Shown here in pieces: positions 1-5,344 of a stretch of 6,760 nucleotides of DNA. A program made the position numbers and the translations under genes. The notes beneath the pieces are model-generated. The model did no database searches. It worked only from the letters and a program-made list of their open reading frames with translations, and was not told where the DNA came from. Source of the DNA: Niveispirillum sp. (GTDB taxonomy: Bacteria > Pseudomonadota > Alphaproteobacteria > Azospirillales > Azospirillaceae). How positions within the stretch are numbered: the first letter of the stretch is position 1; each line of letters opens with the position of its first letter. The DNA lies in contig JAEMSB010000264.1 in the NCBI GenBank assembly GCA_016463045.1, positions 1-6,760 of the forward strand, given 5' to 3'.

Positions 1-2
1 GC

Positions 3-443
3 CGCATCCACCGGCTGCGTGGCGAAACGCTGGACATGCCGGCCTTCCGCCGCCGCCTGTCGGTGATCCGGGCCGGCGTGGATGCCGAAGGGGCCGACGA
101 CCCCGATTGGACCGCCGCCGAACAGGCCGCCAAGACCCTGCCGGAGGATATGCAGGGCGTCTTCCTGCTGCTGGCACGCGCCGCTCTGTCACGGGCCCCC
201 TGCCCGTCGGATGCCGAGGTGGCGCGGGCCTGCGGCAGCCGGTCACCCGGCCGTGCCCGCCGGCTTCTTTCCTATATGGAGCAGCGCGGGGTGATCGTGC
301 AGCGGACGCTGATCGGTGGTTTGCGCTCCATCGGCCTGCCGCATCTGGGCCGGGAAACCGCCGCCGGCGACCCCAACGCGCCGGACCCGCTGGAGGCATC
401 GGAAACGCGCACAGATGGGGACCTGCTGGCCGGGATCGGTTGA
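3..443 (+). CDS. Winged-helix-like DNA-binding protein, 5'-partial
   Basis: The reading frame is open to the left edge (residues RIHRLRGETLD precede the first ATG at 36), and there is no purine-rich ribosome site before that ATG, so the true start probably lies outside the window. Numbered from the ATG at 36, residues about 40-52 form a hydrophobic helix (VFLLLARAAL). A PSDAEVARACG stretch and an arginine-rich helix (SPGRARRLLSYMEQRG) follow, and then a beta-like wing (VIVQRTLIGGLRSIGLP). This order, with recognition helix then wing, is that of winged helix-turn-helix regulators. The last 30 residues are Pro/Asp/Glu-rich and probably disordered. I do not recognise a named family. It could be a transcription factor or a replication-associated wHTH protein. 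Its target is unknown; the 12-bp direct repeat just downstream is one candidate, but that is speculation. Stop TGA at 441-443. Confidence 0.6.
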   Translation, partial: RIHRLRGETLDMPAFRRRLSVIRAGVDAEGADDPDWTAAEQAAKTLPEDMQGVFLLLARAALSRAPCPSDAEVARACGSRSPGRARRLLSYMEQRGVIVQRTLIGGLRSIGLPHLGRETAAGDPNAPDPLEASETRTDGDLLAGIG

Positions 444-474
444 AAGCTGTGACAATTGCCGGAACCGCGTCCAC

Positions 475-511
475 CGCTATCCCAATGACCAGTGTTCAGC
501 GCTATCCCAAT
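475..511. repeat. Tandem 12-bp direct repeat upstream of the solute-binding protein gene
   Basis: CGCTATCCCAAT occurs exactly twice, at 475-486 and 500-511, with a start-to-start distance of 25 bp. The second copy is embedded in a small inverted repeat, GCTAT-CCCA-ATAGC (501-514). It lies in the 108-bp gap between the regulator-like gene and the TTG start at 552. A weak promoter-like pair, TTGCCG (456-461) and TATCCC (478-483, 16-bp spacer), would overlap the first copy. The repeat itself is read directly from the sequence; an operator role is inference. Confidence 0.45.
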
Positions 512-551
512 AGCTTAGGCTTGAAATCGCACAAACTCTGAGGGCGATGGA

Positions 552-2174
552 TTGATCACGTCCAGCAACAGTCCCTCACTATGGCACCGCCGGTTGATCT
601 GGTGCGGCCTGCGTTCGCTTGCACTTATCACCGCATTGACCTTGGGAGGCGGGGCTACCGCGCTTGCCACCGATGCACCGGCACAGGTGCTGCGCGTCGG
701 GCTCGACATGGTGGCGGCCTCGGCTGATCCCCACCGGTTCTATTCCGTCGACAGCCGCAATCTGGCGTTTCACATCTTCGAACCGCTGATCCTGCCCGAT
801 GACGGGCTGGGCATCGTCCCCTGGCTTGCCACGGGGTGGGAGATGGAGGGGGAGCGGACCTGGGTGGTCCGGCTGCGCCCCGATGTGCGGTTCCATGATG
901 GCAAGCTTCTGTCACCCCATGATGTGGCCTTCACCTTTTGCCGGCTGGACAGCATGGGGAACGGGCCACTGGCCGGCCTGATCGCGGGGGTGGAGCAGGC
1001 GGTGGCGCGCGATACCCATACGCTGGTCATCACCACGCGGGGGACCATGCCCTTGCTGCCGCATGTCCTGACGCTTCTGCCGATCATCCCCGCTCCCGAT
1101 GGCTGGAAAGGTACCTATCAGCCGCGCGGCTGTGCTGGAACCTCCGATGGGCTGGCTGCCCTCACCGAACAACGGTTCGCGGATGGCAAGGTGCCGGGCA
1201 CCGGCCCCTATCGCCTGGCCTCCTTCCGCAGTGGCAGCAGCGCCGATCTGGTTCGCGCCGATACCTATTGGCGCGCCCGACCGCATTGGGACCGCGTACA
1301 ACAGGTTCTTCTTGGTTCCGGTGTCGCCCGTGCACGGGCACTGGTGTCCGGAGAAGTGGACATCATCAATCAGGTGGTTCCGGAATCGTTGGATTTCCTG
1401 AGCGCACGCGCCGACATCAAGGTCGTGGACAGCAAACCGCTGCGCACGCTGATGCTGACCGTCAATCTTTCCGGCCCCCTGTCGGACGTGAATATACGCC
1501 GCGCCCTTGCCATCGCCATCGACCGGGCGGCCTTGAGCAAGCGCATCGCGCAGGGCAGCGCCGAACCGGCGGACCAGATGGCACCGCCCGGTATTCCCGG
1601 CTACACCCCGGCTGCATCCATTCCCTTCGATCAGACCGAGGCGCGGCGATTGCTGGCGCAGGCGGGTGTACCGAAAGGCCTGCGCCTGCGGCTGATCACC
1701 ATCGAACCCTTTGCGCGCGTCGCGGAGGGCGTGGCCCGTTACCTGCTGGCCATCGGGGTACAGCTTGATATCCGCTATGCCAGCGTGGGCGACGCCCTGC
1801 CCCTGCTGCGCGACCGGGATTATGACCTGTTCCTGGGCAGCCGGGTCCCGTTCACGGGGGAAATGGGCTATTCCAACTGGGAACTGCTTCACACCCCACA
1901 GCCGGACATAAAGGCCGGCAGCCAGAATGACAGCGGATACAGCAACCCTGAACTGGATCAGATCCTGTCGCAGGCCATAGTGGAGGCGGATGCAAGCCGG
2001 CGGGAGCAGCTGTTGCAGCAGGTTGCGGTGATCGCCAGCCGGGATCTGCCCTTCATCCCGCTATTGCGAACCACCCGCCGCTGGGCCATGCACGCGGATC
2101 TGCGTTTCGATGGACGGGTGGATGGCAACACCCTGGCAACCCTGATCACGCCGGCAGCGGCCAGTACACAGTAA
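552..2174 (+). CDS. ABC transporter substrate-binding protein, SBP_bac_5 (peptide/nickel type) family
   Basis: This is a 540-residue periplasmic binding protein of the extracellular solute-binding family 5, which delivers oligopeptides, nickel or related solutes to an ABC importer. The start is TTG at 552, with GAGGG (540-544) seven bases before it. The ATG at 547 reaches a stop after two codons, and no in-frame ATG precedes the mature region. A signal peptide is clear: basic RR at 13-14, a hydrophobic core at about 15-31, and a likely cleavage after ALA at 37-39. Family hallmarks include ADPHRF (58-63), IFEPLI (75-80), WLATGWE (91-97), RFHDG (113-117), GTGPYRL in the middle, and near the C terminus GYSNPELDQIL and DLPFIPL. 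The length is normal for the family (about 500-540). No permease or ATPase genes are adjacent, so it either serves a transporter encoded elsewhere or works alone. The substrate cannot be read from the sequence. There is no cysteine lipobox at the cleavage site, so it is probably soluble in the periplasm. Confidence 0.9.
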   Translation: MITSSNSPSLWHRRLIWCGLRSLALITALTLGGGATALATDAPAQVLRVGLDMVAASADPHRFYSVDSRNLAFHIFEPLILPDDGLGIVPWLATGWEMEGERTWVVRLRPDVRFHDGKLLSPHDVAFTFCRLDSMGNGPLAGLIAGVEQAVARDTHTLVITTRGTMPLLPHVLTLLPIIPAPDGWKGTYQPRGCAGTSDGLAALTEQRFADGKVPGTGPYRLASFRSGSSADLVRADTYWRARPHWDRVQQVLLGSGVARARALVSGEVDIINQVVPESLDFLSARADIKVVDSKPLRTLMLTVNLSGPLSDVNIRRALAIAIDRAALSKRIAQGSAEPADQMAPPGIPGYTPAASIPFDQTEARRLLAQAGVPKGLRLRLITIEPFARVAEGVARYLLAIGVQLDIRYASVGDALPLLRDRDYDLFLGSRVPFTGEMGYSNWELLHTPQPDIKAGSQNDSGYSNPELDQILSQAIVEADASRREQLLQQVAVIASRDLPFIPLLRTTRRWAMHADLRFDGRVDGNTLATLITPAAASTQ

Positions 2175-2271
2175 GCGGGCGCAACCCCGTCCCCTGCCCC
2201 GGCCCCTTGCAATGGCGCGGCGTTGGGGCCATGTTGCCCGCCATCGTCACGACAGCGCCGGGGAGAGCGCC

Positions 2272-2478
2272 ATGCCCACGGGCACCGTCAAATGGTTCAA
2301 CAGCGCCAAGGGCTTTGGCTTCATCACGCCCGAGGATGGCGGCGAGGACGTGTTCGTCCATATCTCCGCCGTTCAATATATCGGCCTGCCCACCCTGAAA
2401 GAGGGACAGTGGCTGCAATATGAGGTCGAGATGAACCGCAAGACCCGCAAGCTGCAGGCCATCAATCTGCGCAATTGA
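2272..2478 (+). CDS. Cold-shock domain protein (CspA family)
   Basis: This is a 68-residue single cold-shock domain (OB fold) that binds single-stranded RNA/DNA and acts as an RNA chaperone in the cytoplasm. Both nucleic-acid-binding motifs are intact: RNP1 KGFGFI (residues 13-18) and RNP2 VFVHIS (about 27-32). The canonical opening GTVKWFN (4-10) is also present. The length matches bacterial Csp proteins (about 65-70 residues). I chose ATG 2272 because GGGGAG (2260-2265) sits six bases before it and the protein then starts at the usual family position. An in-frame ATG at 2212 would add 20 residues of non-homologous, His/Arg-rich sequence. Upstream there is a weak sigma70-like pair, TTGCAA (2207-2212) and CATGTT (2230-2235), with a 17-bp spacer. 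That would give a short leader of about 30 nt, not the long cold-responsive leader of E. coli cspA. Whether it is cold-induced cannot be told; many alphaproteobacterial paralogues are not. Confidence 0.93.
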   Translation: MPTGTVKWFNSAKGFGFITPEDGGEDVFVHISAVQYIGLPTLKEGQWLQYEVEMNRKTRKLQAINLRN

Positions 2479-2534
2479 GCGGTTGTCGCGGCCCCCGCCA
2501 CCGGGCACGCTGAACCACATTCTCACGCAAAGGG

Positions 2535-2562
2535 TTGCGCTGCATCCATTCAATGGTATGAA
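2535..2562 (+). promoter_or_regulatory. Possible sigma70-type promoter with an inverted repeat in the spacer
   Basis: TTGCGC (2535-2540) and TATGAA (2557-2562) are separated by 16 bp, upstream of the acidic-protein gene at 2617. The spacer holds a perfect inverted repeat, CCATT-C-AATGG (2546-2556), and a GCAATTGC palindrome (2566-2573) follows. Such dyads could be operator sites. The box matches are only moderate, so this is a candidate only. Confidence 0.25.
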
Positions 2563-2616
2563 GCGGCAATTGCGGGGCATTTGACCCCGGCCCTGTCAGT
2601 CATAGGAACCGGACCC

Positions 2617-2883
2617 ATGTCCACACTTCACAAGCAGGCGATGGAAGCCGTCCTGAAGGCCGCCGAGATGGATATCCTCGGCACGCTGGAAGATCAGGAC
2701 ATCAAGGACCGGTATAGCGAGGAGGGCGATCAGGCCGCCATGGATGTCGCCATCCTGCACGGCTACCGCGTCTTCATGCGCATCTGCGAGGCGAATGGCA
2801 TCACCGCCGATGCCGAACTGTTCGTCGAAATGGCCGGCGAACTGGCCGACGACATCGCCCAGGATGGCGGCAGCGAAGAGTAA
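2617..2883 (+). CDS. Small acidic protein of unknown function
   Basis: This 88-residue protein is strongly acidic, with about 21 Asp/Glu against six Lys/Arg. It appears mostly alpha-helical, with an amphipathic N-terminal stretch (KQAMEAVLKAAEMDIL), a middle region with HGYRVFMRICEANG, and an acidic C-terminal helix ending GGSEE. It has no signal peptide or membrane segment, so it is probably cytosolic. ATG 2617 is preferred because AGGAA (2604-2608) lies eight to nine bases before it. An in-frame TTG at 2581 would add 12 residues and has no ribosome site. I do not recognise the family. The good ribosome site and the clean stop just before a shared terminator support a real gene. The charge resembles small nucleic-acid-mimic or adaptor proteins, but that is only a resemblance. 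It probably has its own promoter, since 138 bp separate it from the cold-shock gene. Confidence 0.75.
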   Translation: MSTLHKQAMEAVLKAAEMDILGTLEDQDIKDRYSEEGDQAAMDVAILHGYRVFMRICEANGITADAELFVEMAGELADDIAQDGGSEE

Positions 2884-2892
2884 TACCGTAGC

Positions 2893-2924
2893 GGTCGCCG
2901 GGCGGATCAGCCTGCCCGGCGACC
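2893..2924. terminator. Shared bidirectional terminator hairpin
   Basis: GGTCGCCGGGC (2893-2903) and GCCCGGCGACC (2914-2924) are perfect 11-bp complementary arms. The stem can extend inward by a G-U and a G-C pair to a six-base loop. It sits ten bases after the stop of the acidic-protein gene and overlaps the last codons (GRRAG) of the convergent NERD-like gene. Neither side has a strong T-tract, so termination strength is uncertain, but position and stem stability argue for a shared terminator. Confidence 0.65.
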
Positions 2925-3590
2925 CTTGGCATTGTTGCTGTTGCTTTCGGCCTCCGCGCTGCCCTGCTTCAGGGCCACCGACAGGCTGTCCCAGGCGGCA
3001 TCCATGGCCTGGTTCTGCGCGCCATCTTCGGCGGCCATTTCCCGGATCATCTTGACCATGTCATCGGGCAGGCACGCCGTCTTGACCGTGCGGCCCCCGA
3101 AATCGGCCTGACGCGGAAACACGCACAGGACACGGACGCGCACCAGCGGGAAACGGCTGCGGATGGCCGTGATCAGTGGATGAAGCTGTAAAACCGGGTT
3201 GATAAAGGCGCCGACCGTATGGTCGGGCTTCACATATTTCCACTGCCCCGCATTCTGGTTACAGCGCACCTGCCCCGCCACATCGGGTGGGGCCGACATG
3301 ATCAGCAGAATGCTGGCCGGCAGGCGCAGCACATTGTCGATCCGCACCAGCCCGGCCTTGCCCCCGCCGATCTTCACATCGTTCAGCATGGGGTATGAGA
3401 GCTCCTCCAGCTCCATGCGGCGCTTGAACAGCTCTGCATTGTACTGCTTGATGGAGGTGGGCTTGATACGCTTGGGCTTCACCGAAAGGGCGAACGTCAC
3501 CACCAGCGTAATCACCACCAGGGCGATCGCTGTGAAGCTGATCAGGTCGACGACCGCGACCCCAAACCATTTCGCAAGTTCGTTGAGCAT
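2907..3590 (-). CDS. Membrane-anchored NERD-like (nuclease-related domain) protein
   Basis: This 227-residue protein has one hydrophobic membrane segment (about 11-36), a basic stop-transfer stretch (KPKRIKP, 38-44) and a cytoplasmic domain. The domain follows the NERD pattern: YPMLNDVKI (67-74), RIDNVL (83-88), a hydrophobic strand SILLI (93-97), AGQV (105-108), QWKYV (116-120), INPVLQ (130-135) and RVLCVFP (153-159). NERD is a predicted PD-(D/E)xK-type nuclease fold. Here D85 is kept, but the position where NERD proteins carry E-x-K reads MSA (98-100), so nuclease activity is doubtful. The C-terminal tail is Ala/Glu/Asn-rich. I chose ATG 3590. An in-frame GTG at 3626 would add 12 residues, and neither has a Shine-Dalgarno site, but an extended -10 at 3643-3651 would place transcription start near 3636, which favours the ATG. 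The NERD assignment is by motif reading and moderately sure; the role is unknown. Confidence 0.75.
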   Translation of the reverse strand: MLNELAKWFGVAVVDLISFTAIALVVITLVVTFALSVKPKRIKPTSIKQYNAELFKRRMELEELSYPMLNDVKIGGGKAGLVRIDNVLRLPASILLIMSAPPDVAGQVRCNQNAGQWKYVKPDHTVGAFINPVLQLHPLITAIRSRFPLVRVRVLCVFPRQADFGGRTVKTACLPDDMVKMIREMAAEDGAQNQAMDAAWDSLSVALKQGSAEAESNSNNAKGRRAG

Positions 3591-3642
3591 TGGGCAGGAA
3601 ATAACCCAGAATGGTCCCGATGTCACGACCGGGTGGGTTACG

Positions 3643-3651
3643 ATTGTATCA
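3643..3651 (-). promoter_or_regulatory. Extended -10 promoter element for the NERD-like gene
   Basis: Read on the minus strand, this is TGATACAAT, that is TGn plus TACAAT (five of six bases match TATAAT). The -35 region at the usual distance (GGGGTG) is poor, as is typical when an extended -10 is used. The predicted transcript start is near 3636, leaving about 45 nt before the ATG at 3590. Confidence 0.4.
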
Positions 3652-3691
3652 AATCAGCCCTTCGCCACCCCTGTCCAAAACGCGCGCGTCC

Positions 3692-3697
3692 TATAAC
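3692..3697 (+). promoter_or_regulatory. Candidate -10 element for the aminotransferase gene
   Basis: TATAAC (five of six to TATAAT) lies 80 bp before the ATG at 3777. There is no convincing -35; the nearest match is CTGTCC at 3671-3676 with a short 15-bp spacer. If used, transcription would begin near 3704, just ahead of two competing stem sequences (3710-3748). It faces the opposite-strand -10 at 3643-3648 across about 44 bp. Confidence 0.3.
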
Positions 3698-3709
3698 AAT
3701 CCTGTGCTT

Positions 3710-3748
3710 GGCGACAATGATCGGGCGCTTTAAGGTCGCCTCCCGGTC
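3710..3748 (+). promoter_or_regulatory. Leader with two overlapping, mutually exclusive stems
   Basis: Stem 1 is GGCGAC (3710-3715) with GTCGCC (3735-3740), six perfect pairs. Stem 2 is GATCGGG (3719-3725) with CCCGGTC (3742-3748), seven pairs including one G-U. The arms interleave, so they would form either a strained pseudoknot or two alternative folds. The ribosome site AGGGGA (3765-3770) lies 17 bases downstream. The pairing is seen in the sequence; a regulatory role is inferred. I do not recognise a known riboswitch class. Confidence 0.25.
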
Positions 3749-3776
3749 ATAATCCGTCCCAACCAGGGGAAAATAA

Positions 3777-4979
3777 ATGTCGTTGCTTGCCGACCGCCTG
3801 TCCCGCATCAAGCCGTCACCCACCATCGCGGTGACCAGCAAGGCCCGCGCGCTGAAAGCCGCTGGCCGTGATGTGATCGGTCTGGGCGCTGGTGAACCCG
3901 ATTTCGATACGCCGGAAAATATCCGCGCCGCCGGCATCCGCGCCATCGAAAACGGCCAGACCCGTTACACCGACGTGGACGGCACGCCGGACCTGAAAAA
4001 GGCCATCTGCGCCAAGTTCGCGCGCGAAAACGGCCTGACCTACACGCCCGATCAGGTGACGGTCGGCGTGGGCGGCAAGCAGGTGCTGTACAATGCCCTG
4101 ATGGCCACCCTGAACCCGGGTGATGAGGTGATCATCCCCGCCCCCTACTGGGTGTCCTACCCCGACATGGTGCTGCTGGCCGAAGGCACGCCCGTCACGG
4201 TGGCCTGCCCGGCGGAAAACGGCTTCAAGCTGCTGCCGGCCGACCTGGACGCCGCCATCACGTCGAAGACCAAGTGGCTGATCCTGAACAGCCCGTCCAA
4301 CCCGACGGGTGCCGCCTATACCGCGGATGAGCTGAAGGCGTTGGGCGAGGTGCTGTTGAAGCATCCCCATGTCTACATCATGACCGACGATATGTACGAA
4401 CATCTCGTCTATGAGGATTTCAAGTTCACCACCATCGCCCAGGTCGTGCCGGCCCTTTATGACCGCACCCTGACGGTTAATGGCGTGTCCAAGTCCTATT
4501 CCATGACCGGTTGGCGCATTGGTTATGCGGCGGGTCCCAAGGCCCTGATCAAGGCCATGGGCATCATCCAGAGCCAGTCGACCAGCAACCCGACCAGCAT
4601 TTCCCAGGCCGCCGCCGTGGAAGCGCTGAACGGTCCGCAGGATTTCATCAAGGAACGCGCCGCCGTGTTCCAGACGCGCCGCGATCTGGTCGTGTCCATG
4701 CTGAACCAGGCATCGGGCCTGAACTGCCCCAACCCGGAAGGCGCCTTTTACGTCTACCCGTCCTGTGCCGGCACTATCGGCAAGACCGCACCCACGGGCA
4801 AGGTCATCGAAACGGACGAGGATTTCGCGTCCGAACTGCTGGAAGCCGAGGGTGTGGCGGTGGTGCATGGTGCCGCCTTCGGCCTGTCGCCCTTCTTCCG
4901 CATCTCCTACGCCACCAGCACCAACGTGCTGGAAGAAGCCTGCACGCGCATTCAGCGCTTCTGCGGCAGCTTGAAGTGA
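3777..4979 (+). CDS. Aspartate aminotransferase, class I fold, subgroup Ib
   Basis: This is a PLP-dependent aminotransferase of 400 residues, which most likely interconverts aspartate plus 2-oxoglutarate with oxaloacetate plus glutamate in the cytoplasm. The Ib hallmarks are complete: LGAGEPDFDTP (36-46), the phosphate-binding loop GGKQ (99-102), PYWVSYP (123-129), SPSNPTG (172-178) with N175, D204 and Y207 contacting the cofactor ring, the Schiff-base lysine K239 in VSKSYSMTGWRIGY, and R375 in FFRISYATS binding the substrate carboxylate. No key residue is missing. ATG 3777 has AGGGGA (3765-3770) six bases upstream. Subgroup Ib enzymes in alphaproteobacteria can also transaminate prephenate to arogenate, so a role in Phe/Tyr synthesis is possible and cannot be excluded by sequence reading. 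The gene appears monocistronic: a divergent gene lies upstream and a terminator hairpin begins seven bases after the stop. aspC, aatA and aspB are all used for such genes, so I give no symbol. Confidence 0.95.
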   Translation: MSLLADRLSRIKPSPTIAVTSKARALKAAGRDVIGLGAGEPDFDTPENIRAAGIRAIENGQTRYTDVDGTPDLKKAICAKFARENGLTYTPDQVTVGVGGKQVLYNALMATLNPGDEVIIPAPYWVSYPDMVLLAEGTPVTVACPAENGFKLLPADLDAAITSKTKWLILNSPSNPTGAAYTADELKALGEVLLKHPHVYIMTDDMYEHLVYEDFKFTTIAQVVPALYDRTLTVNGVSKSYSMTGWRIGYAAGPKALIKAMGIIQSQSTSNPTSISQAAAVEALNGPQDFIKERAAVFQTRRDLVVSMLNQASGLNCPNPEGAFYVYPSCAGTIGKTAPTGKVIETDEDFASELLEAEGVAVVHGAAFGLSPFFRISYATSTNVLEEACTRIQRFCGSLK

Positions 4980-4985
4980 CGTGAT

Positions 4986-5007
4986 CGGGGCCGGGAAACC
5001 GGCCCCG
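4986..5007. terminator. Intrinsic terminator hairpin with GAAA tetraloop
   Basis: CGGGGCCGG (4986-4994) pairs perfectly over nine bases with CCGGCCCCG (4999-5007) around a GAAA (GNRA-type) loop. It starts seven bases after the aminotransferase stop and ends three bases before the stop codon of the convergent small gene, so it probably serves both. The T-run on the plus side is short (CATTTA). Confidence 0.75.
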
Positions 5008-5010
5008 CAT

Positions 5011-5244
5011 TTACGCCAGAATATCCAGCAGGCGCTGAAAATTCTGCTGATCGGCCTTCATCACGGCGGCGCTGATGCCTGCGGTGACCTCCGCCTGCTT
5101 CACATCCAGGATAACGGCGGGGTCGGCATTGCCGCCAGCGACGGCATCGGCGGCCACCTGCAGCGCTGCCTGCGCGTCCTGAAAGCCTTCAAGGCTGGCG
5201 CGGGTCAGGTCGGGCGGGGTGCTGGTGATGGATGAAATCGACAT
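5011..5244 (-). CDS. YjfB-like putative motility protein
   Basis: This 77-residue Ala-rich protein has no signal peptide or membrane segment. The second half (about 45-77), with VKQAEVTAGISAAVMK followed by a QQNFQRLLDIL end, matches the pattern of the short YjfB family ('putative motility protein'): a VxxxQISxxVxK-type helix, then a short segment, and a Leu-rich C-terminal helix. The N-terminal MSISSI also fits the family's MDISSLS-like opening. A middle insert (about 10-44) makes it longer than the usual 55-65 residues. The family's biochemical role is not established; the name comes from association with motility genes, and none are visible here. ATG 5242-5244 is chosen on the family-like N terminus. 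It lacks a Shine-Dalgarno site, and an extended -10 places transcription start at or next to the ATG, suggesting a leaderless mRNA. The stop TAA (5011-5013) sits beside the shared terminator. Confidence 0.7.
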   Translation of the reverse strand: MSISSITSTPPDLTRASLEGFQDAQAALQVAADAVAGGNADPAVILDVKQAEVTAGISAAVMKADQQNFQRLLDILA

Positions 5245-5250
5245 ATACGC

Positions 5251-5259
5251 AGGATAGCA
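5251..5259 (-). promoter_or_regulatory. Extended -10 promoter element at the YjfB-like gene
   Basis: On the minus strand this reads TGCTATCCT, that is TGn plus TATCCT. The usual seven-base distance from the -10 puts transcription start at about 5244, which is the A of the ATG. There is no ribosome site between the two, consistent with leaderless initiation. The -35 position (TGCCGC) is weak. Confidence 0.35.
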
Positions 5260-5344
5260 TGGCCGGCATCGGCGCGGCAGGGGTGAAACAGGCCTTGCGA
5301 CGATGTAGGCTGCTAGCCGTACACCGCACCGGGATTTGACCGCC

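Noticed and set aside
912..1892. Open frame of 326 codons on the minus strand opposite the binding protein
   Set aside because: It is a shadow of the solute-binding protein gene, with no family signature.
2212..2244. Inverted repeat ATGGCG(C)GGC / GCCCGCCAT as a terminator of the binding-protein gene
   Set aside because: The arms pair with a one-base bulge around a 14-base loop, there is no T-tract, and it overlaps a possible cold-shock gene promoter; too weak to call.
2212..2271. N-terminal extension of the cold-shock protein from the ATG at 2212
   Set aside because: The extra 20 residues do not resemble cold-shock proteins, and the ribosome site GGGGAG is placed for ATG 2272.
3681..3688. 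CGCGCGCG run in the divergent region as a special element
   Set aside because: Eight bases of alternating CG are expected by chance in DNA this GC-rich.
3816..4868. Open frame of 350 codons on the minus strand opposite the aminotransferase
   Set aside because: It lies antisense to a fully supported gene, has a low-complexity His/Gly/Arg-rich translation and no ribosome site or motif.
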